Below are positions 35,041 to 46,700 of a stretch of DNA of 64,000 nucleotides, piece after piece. A program made the translations under genes and the position numbers. The number at the start of each line of letters is the position of its first letter. Position 1 is the stretch's first letter. This stretch comes from Euwallacea fornicatus (Eukaryota > Arthropoda > Insecta > Coleoptera > Curculionidae). The stretch spans positions 558,001 to 622,000 of the forward strand of contig NC_089558.1 in the NCBI RefSeq assembly GCF_040115645.1. Direction: 5' to 3'. The notes beneath the pieces are model-generated. The model had not been told where the DNA came from. It was given only the letters and a program-made list of their open reading frames with translations, and ran no database searches.

Positions 35041-35559
35041 TAACAGTAATCGATGCGTCCAGTAATTCTCTTTTCAGATCGGTGCGGATTTTTTTTTTTT
35101 TTAATTTTTTTGTCGAATTTTCCTACCCAATTCTTCCCATAAATGTTCAATTACATTCACGTCAGGTGATCGCGGGGGTGTTTCCAATACATGAGGGGTA
35201 TTGTACAGGAGCCATTCCCCTACTAAGTGCCCTCTATGTTTGGGACCGTTATCATGCTGAAAGTGATAGCGATCCTCTGGGTTTAATTTAATGCCACTTT
35301 GACGCAAATTTGTTATTAAAACGTCTAAGTGCGAGAATTTTTCCTCAATACCGTCTGTGATCACAAGATTTCCCACACCATTTGCCGCCACGCATCTCCG
35401 CACCGTCGCGTTACCTCCTCCGTGCTTAACAGTGGGTTGCAGATTTTCCTTATAAATGAGGAAAATCATTCGTCTTCGTGCGATAAATTGAGTCTTGCCA
35501 TAATTGATAATTTAAAAAGTTGGAAAGCGTTTCCATAGAAACTTTACCATCGACCATTG

Positions 35560-35875
35560 ATTGCCCATGGGCTAAGCCGATTCTGACACGAAACCTATCA
35601 AAGTACCATAGTATGAAGTAAGTTTCCTTTCAAAAAAATCGTTGATTTTAGATATAGGTGTTAACGCACTAAGTGACGGTTATTTTACGAGGTTAACACG
35701 ACGGCGTTAAGGAAAATGGAGGTTCCCATTTAAAAAACGCAAGTTTCTAACGATTTGTGATTGTCGACTTTAAGAATTATTTACGACCGCCCTGTATGTT
35801 ATTTCGCGAGCTTTGCTGCACACGCGGCTAAAGTTGCGCTTTGCTAGCAGTTCCTCAAACGGTTGCAGCGATATA
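35560..35875. other. Spacer between two Tc1-like elements
   Basis: About 315 bp of AT-rich DNA. A reverse-oriented end-like sequence CGCCCTGTATG lies at about 35789-35799. Confidence 0.45.
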
Positions 35876-35976
35876 CACTCACTTTCATATGATATGCACC
35901 ACCCAGTAATACTAATAACTTTGGCAAAATAACGCTTCATAGTGGAGCATCAAATGATCAGACTTTCAGTAAAAAG
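35876..35976 (+). repeat. Left terminal inverted repeat of Tc1-like element
   Basis: Pairs with 37170-37278; inner part GGAGCATCAAATGATCAGAC is identical in both arms. Confidence 0.93.
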
Positions 35977-36000
35977 GTACAACATTTGTTAATTAAAAAA

Positions 36001-37025
36001 TTAATAATGAATGACATCGCCTCGTGCGGCAATGCGAGCACGTACTCTTCGCGGCACGGTTTGCAACAAATGATCAATATCCTCCTGGGGTATTTCGTTC
36101 TATGCTACCTCGAGATGATGTAGGTCATCCACATTGTTTGGAGGCCTCGGTAAATGTCGAAGACGGCGACTCATCACGTCCCATAGATGTTCGATGGGCG
36201 ATAGGTCCGGCGGCCGTGCAGGCCAAGGCAGTATTTCCAATTGTGCCTCGTCCAGGTGTTGTCGAGTAATGTTCGCACTATGTGGTCTTGCGTTATCCTG
36301 TTGGAAAATGCCATTTGGTGAAGTTTGCACGAAGGGTACTAATATTGGCCTCAGAACGTCGTTAATGCAGCGACGTGCGTTTAGGGTGCTTGGAATGAAC
36401 ACAAGAGAAGATCTTCAACACATATCGCACCCCGGACCATAACACCAGGTGTTAAAGCTGTGTGGCGCCTTTCACAACATCGCAAATTTCTTCCTTCGCC
36501 TCGGTATCGCCTAACTCTTCCACGACCGTCATTGATCCGTAAAGAAAATCGCGACTCGTCACTGAAGACGATATTGTTCCACTCATGACTCCAATCAACT
36601 CGTCCTCGACACCAAGCCAATCTGGAAGCTTGGTGCTGGGCGGTTAGTGGCAGTCGTAGATTTGGGCGGTTTGAATGCAGGCCAAAAGACGAAATTCTTC
36701 TGTAAACCGTTGCCGTCGACACCCGACGATTTGGAGCTCCCATCCAATCTACTGCGAGAGACGTTGTCGTTCGAGATCGATCACCGATGGCCATCCGTCT
36801 GAGAAGTCGATCTTCACGTGCGTTGCTGCTACGGGGAGGACGTCCAGCTGGACGATGTTGATGAAAACTCTCTTCAGACCACGAAGACCGTATTCTCGCA
36901 ATCGTGGTGTGGTTCCGGTTCGTTCTTCGGGCAATCTTACGAAGAGAAAGTCCGCCCTCCTTCACGCCGATAACTCGCCCTCTGTCAAAATCCGAAACGT
37001 GGGGAAAATTTCGACGCTGTCTCAC
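36001..37025 (-). pseudogene. Tc1-like transposase (DD34E), broken by one frameshift and one stop
   Basis: Cut-and-paste transposase. From ATG 37025 downwards: FDRGRVIGVKEGGLSLRKIA RRTNRNHTTIARI (first helix-turn-helix); GRPPRSSNAREDRLLRRMAI (hinge and second DNA-binding part); STATVYRRISSFGL; NNIVFSDESRFSL with the first catalytic D; ALTPGVMVRGAI. Near 36390 the frame shifts, then STLNARRCINDVLRPILVPF, FQQDNARPHSANITRQHLDE and PARPPDLSPIEHLWDVMSRR give D and E separated by 34 residues. After HHLEVA comes TAG (probably a former Trp codon), then NEIPQEDIDHLLQTVPRRVR and the natural stop TAA at 36001-36003. All catalytic residues are present, so decay is recent relative to other copies here. 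Confidence 0.93.
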
Positions 37026-37169
37026 CGGGGGCGTTTTGAGATGTCTCGTTCACAGTCCAACAACAGAATAAACTGATATTTCCGTGTAAATATGATTTTA
37101 TTTATTTACAATTGACTGAAAAATCTAAAAGGTCAATGACAAAAAAACCACCAGCATTCGTTCTTTTTT

Positions 37170-37278
37170 TACTTGAAGTCTGATCATTTGATGCTCCATT
37201 GTGAAGCGTTATTTTGCCGCAGTTACAAGACTTAAATATCAGTATTGCTGGGTGGTGCATTTCACGTGAAAGTGAGTG
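37170..37278 (-). repeat. Right terminal inverted repeat of Tc1-like element
   Basis: Inverted partner of 35876-35976. Confidence 0.93.
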
Positions 37279-37384
37279 TAACTTTCCCCCTTCGTAACAT
37301 CACCAGGTGGATCGATGCCTGCGAGTGTCAAATTTCATCTTCAAGTGTGGATATCTCCAGAATGAGCGTGAAACGTTTCACATA

Positions 37385-37618
37385 AAAGGTGTCCAGAAAT
37401 CATCGTAGAGCCCAAAAATGCAACGAAATATAGGGCGTTCCGTCTGAAATAAGCGAGTCGACGTCTACTTCCGGTGCAACCGGAAGTGCCGCCATCTTGA
37501 AAATATTTTTGACGCGCGCCCCCCAACGACTTAGGTATATCCCGCCATTTTGAGACTTTCCAAATGACAGGTCTCCCGCAATCGATCGAGGGACTCCCTG
37601 GAGCACCACCCTGTGCAT
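37385..37618 (-). repeat. Dispersed repeat containing the CCGG hairpin motif
   Basis: On the minus strand: an end-like ACAGGGTGGTGC (37605-37616), AAAAATATTTTCAAGATGGC, ACTTCCGGTTGCACCGGAAG (37470-37490), GTCGACTCGCTTATTTCAGA and a CGCCCTATATT block. The order AAAAATATTTT - CCGG hairpin - GTCRACTCGC - reversed CCCTATAT is the same as in the foldback elements at 10667 and 52382, so it is a related but separate repeat. Confidence 0.65.
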
Positions 37619-40600
37619 ACATGATTTCGTGCAATTAATAGTTTCCGTTTTTCGAAGCTTCGCTCTCCGACCGGAGTCCAAACACTCCTTTCCGCCGCCG
37701 TATGTAGTTAAATGCATTCTAGATACTTCTGTTCCCGGGCTAAATTTTCAAATACATCCCTGGTGATTTTTTCGATTTCGTTTTAGGGCTACTAAATCGC
37801 CTGGATAAAAGGTTTCTGCTCCGAGGAAGTGAGCCGTAAGGTTGATTTAAAGTTCGGTTAAAGTGGTTTAGCTTTTGTCAGTCGTTCGCGGGATTAAAGA
37901 GATCTTGAAGTTATTTGTGCTGTCGAAACCTATAGGTTCTCAGATTAGTGCAAACGTGTTGAACAGCCGGGCCCGCGAACACAAGAGTGATTATCACGCA
38001 CATTTATATGGAACATCGCAGAGTCGTTATCCGAAAAATTAGTCGGGAAAAGGGCATTACTCAACTGTAGATTTAATGGAAATTTCGCGCCCGAGTGGGC
38101 GTACTTTATTTTTATAATACTGAAGAGCTGACGAGCGGATCCAGGCCCTCGGTGACTTTGGCAGGCGCTTATGGCGGAAGCAGTATTTCAGTCGGATACT
38201 TTGCGTCGCAGTACAATTTAATCCGTACCGAGATTCCCTCAAATAAACTGCACGCAAATAACGTTTATTGCATTTTCTTCTGTCGGCTTGCCGAACCGCC
38301 GCCGCGACCGCCGAATTCCGGCGAAGGATCCGGAGGAACGGGCCTCGCGGAGCGAACGGATTTCTCTTGCCCGCAGTCGCCCATTTTGTCAAGAAAACTG
38401 CCCCCGAAGGGTCCGATAATTAACTAAATCCGCGTCGGATTGATTCAAATAATTCATCCGTTTAAATCCGGTCGTGCACGAAGTAAAATGTGCCACATTT
38501 CCATGAAAACCGCCCTTTGCAAAATCCTCCTTTGCCCTTTTCATAACCGCACCGGTATGAAACCAGTTTAAAACTTTCCTGACGACCGCCTCCACCGTAA
38601 ATACTGGACTGACTGTTTCGAAGCGACAAATTTATTGCCTTATCTTAAGTTTGAAGCATTCCAAGCGATATGCAAACCGGCAATATATTATACAAAAATT
38701 CTCCCTTGCTGCTCAGATTCGAATTTATCATCTACGTAGACCTATAGTATTTATGTATGTGTATTGCATCCATCCATTAAAATATCCGGGTAGAGTGGCG
38801 CAAAACTTCATAAAACCGAACCGAAACTAAGTTGCAAATCATCGCTTTAGAACGTAATTAAAGCAAAGAGCACAGAGAAAGTTAGTTTTAGACCGTTTCC
38901 GGGCAGGGGCCCCCTTTACAAACTATGTATTTGAGTTTTTAGCCTGGAGACACCACTTCAGCAAATTGTTATCAAGCTGTTTTTGTTTCCAGAATTGGGC
39001 GCCTGCAGGGAATTACACACACACACACACACCCCGAAATAGTTCAGACAGTTCGTTCTTTTGTACACATATATTTTAGCGACCATCCAGTTTATAACTG
39101 AGCTCCGGGGGAGCTGGCAGAACCTCTAAAAATGCCACAATACCGGACTCATTAAAATGCTTTGAGGAGTAAGTGTGAGGAAAGGGTTTAATGGGTTTGT
39201 CACTGGGAGAATTTGCAATTAGCCGGGGGATAATAGTTGCGCGCATTCGCCATTACGCCAAGAAAGTGGCCGTGTTTCGGGCACAATTTTTTATGCGGGA
39301 CAGTGCAGAGCTCTGGAAGGAATGAAAATTGGTGATGGTCGACGCCAGTGGCGCGCAATCTCTCCAGCTCGAACAAAGTCGCAGCCCGCCGCTCTCTTTC
39401 ACAACGTCTGTGGTGACGTACGTCGGTGTTTGTGAAGCAGGCCCATATTTCGACACTGTCGATTCCTGAAACTTTCGCCTTGGAAACTGTGGCGGTCTGC
39501 ATATTGATTTTCTAACTCTAATTCTGAATTATGTTGAATGCACTGGTTAGCTCGTGGCATATCGTCGGCCTCAAAAGTGCTGCTCCGGACCTCTCTCAAA
39601 CCGCCAGAAATTTCTCGCATAGTTTTTTTTTTTAATAAATGAATAACCAGAATCAACGCCACATAACTCTGATAACGCCCAATTGGCCGCTGTGTAGAGA
39701 CAATAATCACAACACTAAATATTCCCTTATTCAATTTACAGTATTGCAGCATTGAAAAGATCTCGTTAATTTATCATCCATATGTGACGGGAAACTAGTG
39801 CAATAATTATTAATGAGTCATACAGAGCCATATAGCGAACTAGTCATTATCAGGCTAACGCCGGTATTACATTTAGATCCCGTATCGTAATGTGCTTTAC
39901 GTATGTTTATCCCGCTGTGAGTAATTATTTAGTTACTGCTAAGAAGGAAGGACCCGACATCGAATGATTGAAAACAAAGATGGTGAAATTCATATTGCGG
40001 CCTTCATGCCTAGTTTCGGGAATTATCTTCGAGGCACCCCGGATGCTGACTGTGGTTTAGTGAATCGATTGGTGGTTAGGCTGAATTTCGAATCGAACAA
40101 TGGCCCTTTGAATGGTTCTTCAGTTGTATTAGGGTAAATAAGCTGCCGGAATTACGAAACAAAATTCCCGGAAAAAACCCAATAAAAGGTCCCCTCTATC
40201 GCGCGCATTGAAATTGATCGCCGAAATATTGAGAGTCGTAAACCAAATGGGAAATAAGAAATTCGATAAATTTCCCGATTGTGAATTACCATCGACGACC
40301 GAGAAAGATGTATAAAAACTTAACAACGACCGGAAGAATTAATCTTCGGCGGCGCTAAGGTAAACGCATGAACTTGGTAGACGAAGAAGTTTGATTTTTG
40401 CGATTGGTCAGTGCATTTAATCACCCCTAACTATCAGTTTACGCAACTGACACTCGTGCACACACGTACACACACGGATTGGTGATTATGAAAGAGGATT
40501 TTTAATTGATTAGTGCTAATTTCGCGTGTGTTTGCCAGCTTTTACAACTATGTTGATGTCAGTTTAATTAAAATGGCTTGTAATGATGTGCAATATCAAA

Positions 40601-41704
40601 TAAAGTAGAGCATTTATGCGGGCGCGGGGATAGTGCAAATTGACAGTTGCCATGCCACAGGAAATTTGCCTTAAGAGATTTTCAATTTGACGTGTCGTTG
40701 CTTAAGTGTGGGAGTTCGACATTAAAAAGAGAAAAATCGCCCTTTTGCCTACAGAGATACGGAACGTCATCAATAATCCGTTGGAAACCAGTGGGGGACG
40801 ACACGTTCTTTCGCCATTTTGTCCACAAACTTGCGATGTCCTTGCGTTCTTCAACAGGTTCAAACCCAAAAGTCGGCCCCAGTTTTTTCAACATTAACAA
40901 AATATGATTTTTTTAACCGTTACATTTACCGAAATTTGAATTCCCCAAGAGCCGTTGTAACGGCAATTACTCAATTTCCCCCGTCTATGGAAACGCGGAA
41001 AAGCACCCATAAAAATGTTTCAGAGTCTGTGAACGATCGGCACGAAAATCCAAATTTTGCGGAGGTTGAAAACGCGCTTCCTTCAAGCGCTTACAACTTG
41101 CTTAGACAGTTACCAGAAGCCGTTAAACATATAAATTGAAAGAAGAGCAGCACTCCGCTTTCATTTTCTCTTCGGCCCTCTGGGTATGACCGTAATAGGA
41201 CAACGGGCCTCCGAATGGGCAAGCAAAAAAAATATAGGGCGGGCCCGAGAAAGTTCACTTGATACTTACAATTAGAGAATGTGAAGAAAATAGTGTCTTT
41301 TTATATTCTTTTATTTTTAACTTCATATTTTCTTCTTCTAATTTCAAATATTTTCAAAAACGTAGGGTGTTAGGTTAAAAAAAAAAGGTAGGTTTGCATT
41401 GTACCTTTTTGTGCGCACCCTGTACAAATGACAACATTTTCAAAATGCGTCCTATAAGGTCGTGCGTGCAAGCGCAAAAAGAATTTTTCATCAGAACCAG
41501 TAATGAAGCCGCGATCGTCCCAGGCGCTCTTGTAGGACCACCCTGTATATTTAAAAAGAGGTGAACGGTACAATACTGAACCTAACGCCACTCGATGGCG
41601 GACTTAGAGTTTGAGAAAGAATTATTAATGTCGAAGTTTGCCTTTTAGCAACGATTTCCGGAAAACCGCTCCCTTCTTTTCGAAAGAGACTCAGAGCAAA
41701 CCTA
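37619..41704. other. No gene recognised; upstream of the K2P channel exons
   Basis: Overlapping frames of about 100-117 codons at 38057-38427, 39200-39752 and 40819-41139 are not supported by any domain. An (AC)n microsatellite lies at about 39015-39032. Reverse element ends CACCCTGTAC (41417-41426) and CACCCTGTATA (41538-41548) are orphaned. Confidence 0.45.
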
Positions 41705-41720
41705 ATGAAACTCCAAGATG
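41705..41720 (+). CDS. Possible first coding mini-exon of the K2P channel (MKLQD)
   Basis: ATGAAACTCCAAGATG is followed at once by a strong donor, GTGAGTTT (41721). It ends after the first base of a codon, and the acceptor at 42626-42627 (GTCCAG/GAACTT) supplies the other two, giving MKLQDGTSAKKCCY in frame. Very short start exons are common in insect genes, but the match could be chance. Confidence 0.25.
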
Positions 41721-42627
41721 GTGAGTTTCGCTTTTATTTAAGTTCAAGTCAGTTTAATGTGAATTGTTTGACATACAAAGTTAAATATGGTTAATACGAG
41801 TAAAACGTAAATTCGCTAAAAAGTATTTGTAATTGTTGTTAGGAAAAATTACGGGAAAATTGTGACGGAAAATGACGTTTTTATCCACTAAAGTGTTTAC
41901 CTAAAAAACATTGAATTAGAGGTGACGGTATCGATCCAGCTCTGAAAAACCCCCGTAGAACCGTAAATTGCCTTCACCAGTTCGCACAATTAATGCACAA
42001 TTTGATGTATACTTGATGTTCGGAGGATAACACTATTATCTCTAACATCCAAACTTTGAAATAGGTGTTTTCCATTATCTCATCCCCAAGTCGAGATTTA
42101 AATAGAAAGTATCGATCCCCATTAACGCCCGGGCACTTTTAGGCCCTGCTTCCACAGCGAAATCCTAGGAGAGGACCCTCCTAATCCATTAAAACTTTGA
42201 GTAAATCTAAGCTCGGAAATCATAGCGATGCAGTGCTAATGGCGTAATTTTAAAGTTTAACTTTAAAGAGTTTTGCCTCGACTTTGGCCGACCGATCGCT
42301 TTGAGAGAACTTGTGTATCTTCCAAACAGTTGGAAATTAGTTCGGGCCCTTGAACAGTCCGACAACGTTTAACATTAATCCGTTTTGTTGCAGATTGGCA
42401 AATAGTGCCGGGAGTTAGATTGCCTAAATGCCTGTGATACGAAGCGTCGAAGTGCGCCGTATGAAGTTCGCCTCCTCTTCAAGATGATACGAGACCAGGA
42501 TCTGTCCCCGTTTTCGGAGTATCAAAGCGCGTTTCTCCGGAGAGCCTCTCCTCCAGGTGATCATTAAAGTCACGATTACGGTACGACAACAATCTGATTT
42601 GTTTCGAATCGGAATTAGGCAGTCCAG

Positions 42628-42822
42628 GAACTTCCGCAAAGAAATGCTGTTACGCCCACAAAGACTCGAACCTCTACTCGACCCAACAACAATCCTCGAT
42701 CTTCTGCTGCTGCTACTCGTGTCCGAGTCCTAAGTCCACGTCGATACTTGCCACCCTCGGAGTCTGCTTCCTAGTTCTGGGGTACACGATCATAGGAGCG
42801 TTCATATTCATGGCCCTTGAAG
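42628..42822 (+). CDS. Two-pore-domain potassium channel, exon with first membrane helix
   Basis: K2P channels are dimeric plasma-membrane leak channels; each subunit has four membrane helices and two pore loops. This exon reads TSAKKCCYAHKDSNLYSTQQ, QSSIFCCCYSCPSPKSTSIL, then ATLGVCFLVLGYTIIGAFIF and MALEG. The hydrophobic stretch after KSTS is the first membrane helix; GAFIFMALEG is the typical end of that helix in K2P channels. The donor is GAAG/GTACGA (42823), phase 1, and joins in frame to the exon at 43403. The frame has a stop at 42558-42560 and no Met before the helix, so a splice acceptor must lie between; AG at 42621-42622 or 42626-42627 are the candidates, the second chosen because it suits the possible first exon at 41705. 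The cysteine cluster before the helix could be palmitoylated (inference). Confidence 0.85.
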
Positions 42823-43402
42823 GTACGATTTGATATTGCTAAATTGACAAAGTTTTCAATGCGATTCGTTAAAAGTGACGGAATGCCCGGGGACATAATT
42901 AAAAGTTCCGTAAAATGGATTTTCGAATTATTGCCATTATGCTTTGGGGGTGGTTAAATTTGTTTTTGGATACGCGTTATTACACGTCCATTCAGCGGGA
43001 CGGTAATAATTTATGGACGGTTCGCGAAACTCAATTATGAAGATATACATATAAACTGAAATTAGTTCTGGAAAAAACGATTATAATGGCGGCATGGCGG
43101 CAGTCATTTGTCGAAACGGTGCATCGCGGTATTGGACGGGGCTGACAGACCGACCCACGTTGCCAAGCTGCGCGAAGTGTCCCCCTTGTCTTCGCAACGA
43201 CGACGCGTCGACCCATCCCCACGACGATAAACGGCCAGTTTCCGGGGTGGTAAAGGCCCCAAATGAGAAATTTACCGGTTGTTCCGTTTGAAAAATTCGA
43301 CTTTCGGACGGCACTGCCTGCGCATCCGGTACCGGCCTTGTGCTTTTCCCGGGGAGTGGGGGCCGGCGTGCAAACATTCTCCAAACTCCCGATTGTTTTC
43401 AG
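42823..43402 (+). other. Intron of the K2P channel gene
   Basis: 580 bp, starting GTACGA and ending GATTGTTTTCAG. Frames of 65-145 codons on both strands within it (43031-43468) have no domain support. Confidence 0.75.
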
Positions 43403-43726
43403 GCGATCTTTACCAAGACACCGCCGTCGCCGCGTCGAAGCTGAACCCCCGATCTGACAACACCGCAATAGGAACCCTAAGGGCGGAGACCGTCAGCAGG
43501 CTCTGGAGCATCACCGAAGATCTAAACATTCTCTACAAGGAAAATTGGACCAAGCTGGCCGCCGAAGAGGTGCTGGTGTTCCAAAACGCGCTCTTTCAGT
43601 CTCTCAGAAATGGCGAGAGTGGCTACAGCGTGCAAATGGGAACTACCTCGTTCTTCTACCAAAACGGTCACAAATGGAGCTTCAGCTCGAGTTTCTTGTA
43701 CTCGTTGACTTTGATCACAACTATCG
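43403..43726 (+). CDS. Two-pore-domain potassium channel, exon with cap and first pore
   Basis: Joined to the previous exon by a shared glycine codon (G/GC), it reads DLYQDTAVAASKLNPRSDNT, IGTLRAETVSRLWSITEDLN, ILYKENWTKLAAEEVLVFQN, ALFQSLRNGESGYSVQMG, then HKWSFSSSFLYSLTLITTIG. The first 80 or so residues are the extracellular cap between membrane helix 1 and the pore; WSFSSSFLYSLTLITTIG is the first pore helix and the start of the selectivity filter, TTIG(YG). The donor ATCG/GTAAGC (43727) splits the glycine codon, a position where K2P genes often have an intron, so YG would start the next exon. The sequence fits the TWiK-like insect K2P channels; the specific member cannot be named. The remaining half of the channel was not found downstream. 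Confidence 0.93.
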
Positions 43727-46700
43727 GTAAGCCAAAAAGTTATGTCGAGCTAATGTAAACCCTCGCCTTTGCGGGTCTTCCGCCCAAAGACAAACTTTCC
43801 CTTTGGCAAATAGCTGTGGGGGACCGACAAAAGTCACCTACAGAAGTTAAATTTCCCCTTCACGAACACAAAATATAACGAGATTTCTCACATCCTATCA
43901 AGTTTTACTAGTTTCAGTGTTTACACGCGGCATCCTGCTCGCAGGATTATAAAATCTAGGAAACAATGTTGTCGCCTCCGCGAGGAATACAAAATCGAAC
44001 AATTCAAAGCCATCACTTTGTCCACTCGCCGAGTTAGTAGCCACTTTAGATGGAGTTTGGTCCAAACTTAAATTGAACCGCGAAAATTTACTCGCTTAAC
44101 ATGCCAGTCTCGGTAGTTACGTCTTTTCATCGCTACTTTGTATGGCATCCAAAGGATCCTGGAGTATATCCATAATTGGGGTATTCCGGGTATTAGACTT
44201 TTTCGTTGCATTTCGCGCATGAAATCTAATATCTTTGCCGAAGGCTTGAGGAACTCTTTAATTAAAAACGTGCTGTTTCTGGGTAATTTCATTAAACTGT
44301 AAGTTCCCACATTCCTGCCACGTTAGGTAATAGAAAAGTGAAGACAAATAGGAGAAAAACCGGGCTATTCCAAATTGCAAACGCACCAACGTCGAAATCG
44401 TGCCCGAAAATTGATGGGTGGCGCGGCGTCCGGTGCGATGTTGTTATTTCTTCCAATGGTTCTTGTCCGGAAATTGTGGGGGACGATCTTCCGATGTGAA
44501 TGTCGCCGTCGACGTTCTCGATTCCAAACCGATCGAGATCGATTCGTCAAATCCGCATGAATGTCCGCATCGACGTTCTCGAAGCGTAGATCAGAACTCG
44601 GCGCTGACGCGTTTGTTCGAAGACTATTGAAATAAGTTCCGTTCAACAACAAATTCAATACCTACATATGTGCGACGTGCAAAGTAGGCATTTAGGGCCC
44701 CGCATCTCCCGGCTCTAACAAACGAGCATAACCGAACACAAAAAGACTTAACACGCTCGGCCATGTATCGCGTGCGCACATAAACCACCCTTACGGCACA
44801 TCCATTTTAGAGACACACTGTTAATTACCTGTTATGTACGTAATCCGATTTGTAAGGGATGACCTCCCCGGACAGTAACAAACGACCGTCTGGAAGGAGC
44901 AAATGTAAAGTTTTCGTCCGGGCAAGGAACAAAGGATAAAGTCCATCCAGTTCTTGACACGCTTTGGCGCCGATCCGTTTCCGCGGTTATTGGTTTTCTT
45001 AGTCTTCATGCTAGAAATTGATACCCTTTTCATGCCTAGATTTTAATCTGGCTTTGAGAACTTGTCAATAAGTTCCGTTCGGAGAGGATATAGGAAAGCC
45101 TGACGTTGGAAATTTCATGATGCGATCGAACATCCAATTTGGGATACCGGAATATCTTGATGGGATGAAAAATGACGCGAGAGAAACATAATTCTTCAAA
45201 TTTCGACAAATAAGCTTAATAAAGCGAGGAACCGCCATGGGTTTCTCGGCTGAAAAGGCCAATTCCCCGATAAACGTAAAAGTACTTCCTACTTCAGTTT
45301 TCCCTCTAGCAAGTGGGCTCACTGGGATCGAGTAATAAGTTTATGCGGAACTTTACCGTACGTTTATTAATACACTTTCAAGTGTTCCGTTATGGTGCGT
45401 TTCGGCGTGTTCCGGCATTCGCCGTTAGTTTGGGAATTCTGCGTGAGCGCTCCGAATCCAAATTACGTTTTGTAAATACATGTGACGCCCCATTATCGCG
45501 GATTTCCGGATTACCTAGGAGTAACATTGACTTACCTGGTCGATTTACTAATTGAAGATTAGCTAAACGTATTAACTGTCGTCACTCGACATAAAAGGAA
45601 ACTGAGAAACACAGTTTTCATCTTCGGTAAATTGCAGCTCCTTCATTGAAGTTGAAAGTTCGAAAGGGATTGTGAACTTTCCTTCGTTCTGCGGGAGGAA
45701 TTTAGAACCTGTCGATAACTTTTAATAACTCTTTTAAAGAGAAATGTGTGCTTTGACTGATGCTGTCGATTAAAAGTAAATAGCAATAAGGAAAGGTCTA
45801 TAATATCTGGGAAAAACAATATTTCCCCAACAATTCCTCTCTCGTCGACACCAGCTTCGCAAAAATACCATGCGGGAGATTGCGTTCCGGCTCTGCGATC
45901 ATAGAAATATGTATGTCATCACGGATATGATACTTATGCATTAAGGTCGTCGCATTTCCGCCTGCTTTTTCGTATTCACATCTGTGATCCGGTAGGTATG
46001 CAACTTTCAAAAGACTCGTGGGCTTTTATATTGCAAAAATATTATATGCAACGCCAGTCTCGGTGTAATGTCCGGACCTCTCCAGGAAACAATGCGTTCG
46101 AGGTAATACATTATGCACGAGTTTATTAGGACGACCAGGAGAGTCGTATTTAACGGTGGACTGCTCGAGTTATTACAAGTCGGGTCAATTAAAACCAATT
46201 AATTGAAGATGCGTGGGCATTTTCAATTTCAGCATGACCTCCCCGAAGTGATTAATTTACTTAATCGCTACGTCTTTGTGCTGGTGGGCCCGTTAAAAAT
46301 TAAGCTTGTTCATGGTTCGCCACCACTGTGCGAATATCAATCCTCGCGTATAATCGACTGGGCTCTTCACTGGCGGGTCGTCTAATTTTTCATTTTAATT
46401 CGTGTCATTAATCGACCGGCATTTTGATTGTTTATGGCTGTTCAGCGATGATTAGTATCTTCGGTGAACTTTGCATCCGCCAGTTACGACTAGACTCGGC
46501 CCTATTATTTCCATATTGAAAATGTCAATCATGAAAGTGCCTTGAATTTACAATCATTTATCTTTATCATGTGTTGTCAGAGGAGGAAATCGTACATCAC
46601 ACTAAGGAAGATGCTTTAAAGGCGGATTTTTCTGTGAACTCTGGCAATTACCGCCATTGTTCGGATGCATTGTTTATCCGATTGCGAGGACCGACGAACA

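Larger units (their letters stand above)
33740..35469 (-). pseudogene. Tc1-like transposase pseudogene interrupted by mariner
   Basis: Upper part (35101-35469, minus): ENLQPTVKHGGGN, GVGNLVITDGIEEKFSHLDV, QHDNGPKHRGHLVGEWLLYN, TPPRSPDVNVIEHLWEELGR. The catalytic D of QHDN and E of VIEHLW are 34 residues apart (DD34E). A poly-A tract at 35091-35105 causes a frameshift, then KIRTDLKRELLDASIT follows up to the TA at 35041-35042. Lower part (33740-33855, minus) continues SPEGATKLVKSMPRRLEAPM then ESQGSPQNM, the normal C-terminus. Deleting the mariner and one TA rejoins the two parts in frame, so the break there is purely the insertion. The first catalytic aspartate block and the N-terminus are missing. 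Confidence 0.88.
33712..35560 (-). mobile_element. Tc1-like element, split by a mariner insertion, 5' part missing
   Basis: The lower terminus is CAGCGGGAGAAAAGTACTGA after TA at 33710-33711. The transposase reads on the minus strand from about 35500 to 33740 with the mariner 33858-35040 removed. No matching upper terminus and no N-terminal DNA-binding region were found, so the element is 5' truncated. The upper boundary given is approximate. Confidence 0.78.
35876..37278 (-). mobile_element. Tc1-like element, nearly intact, 1403 bp
   Basis: Long inverted repeats of about 100 bp: the left end starts CACTCACTTTCATATGATAT and the reverse complement of the right end CACTCACTTTCACGTGAAAT; both continue GCACCACCCAG(T/C)AATACT, GGCAAAATAACGCTTCA, and GGAGCATCAAATGATCAGAC. 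TA flanks on both sides (35874-35875 and 37279-37280). One minus-strand transposase gene fills the interior. Confidence 0.95.

Noticed and set aside
43031..43468. 145-codon minus-strand frame
   Set aside because: Lies across the K2P intron and exon; shadow of the real gene.
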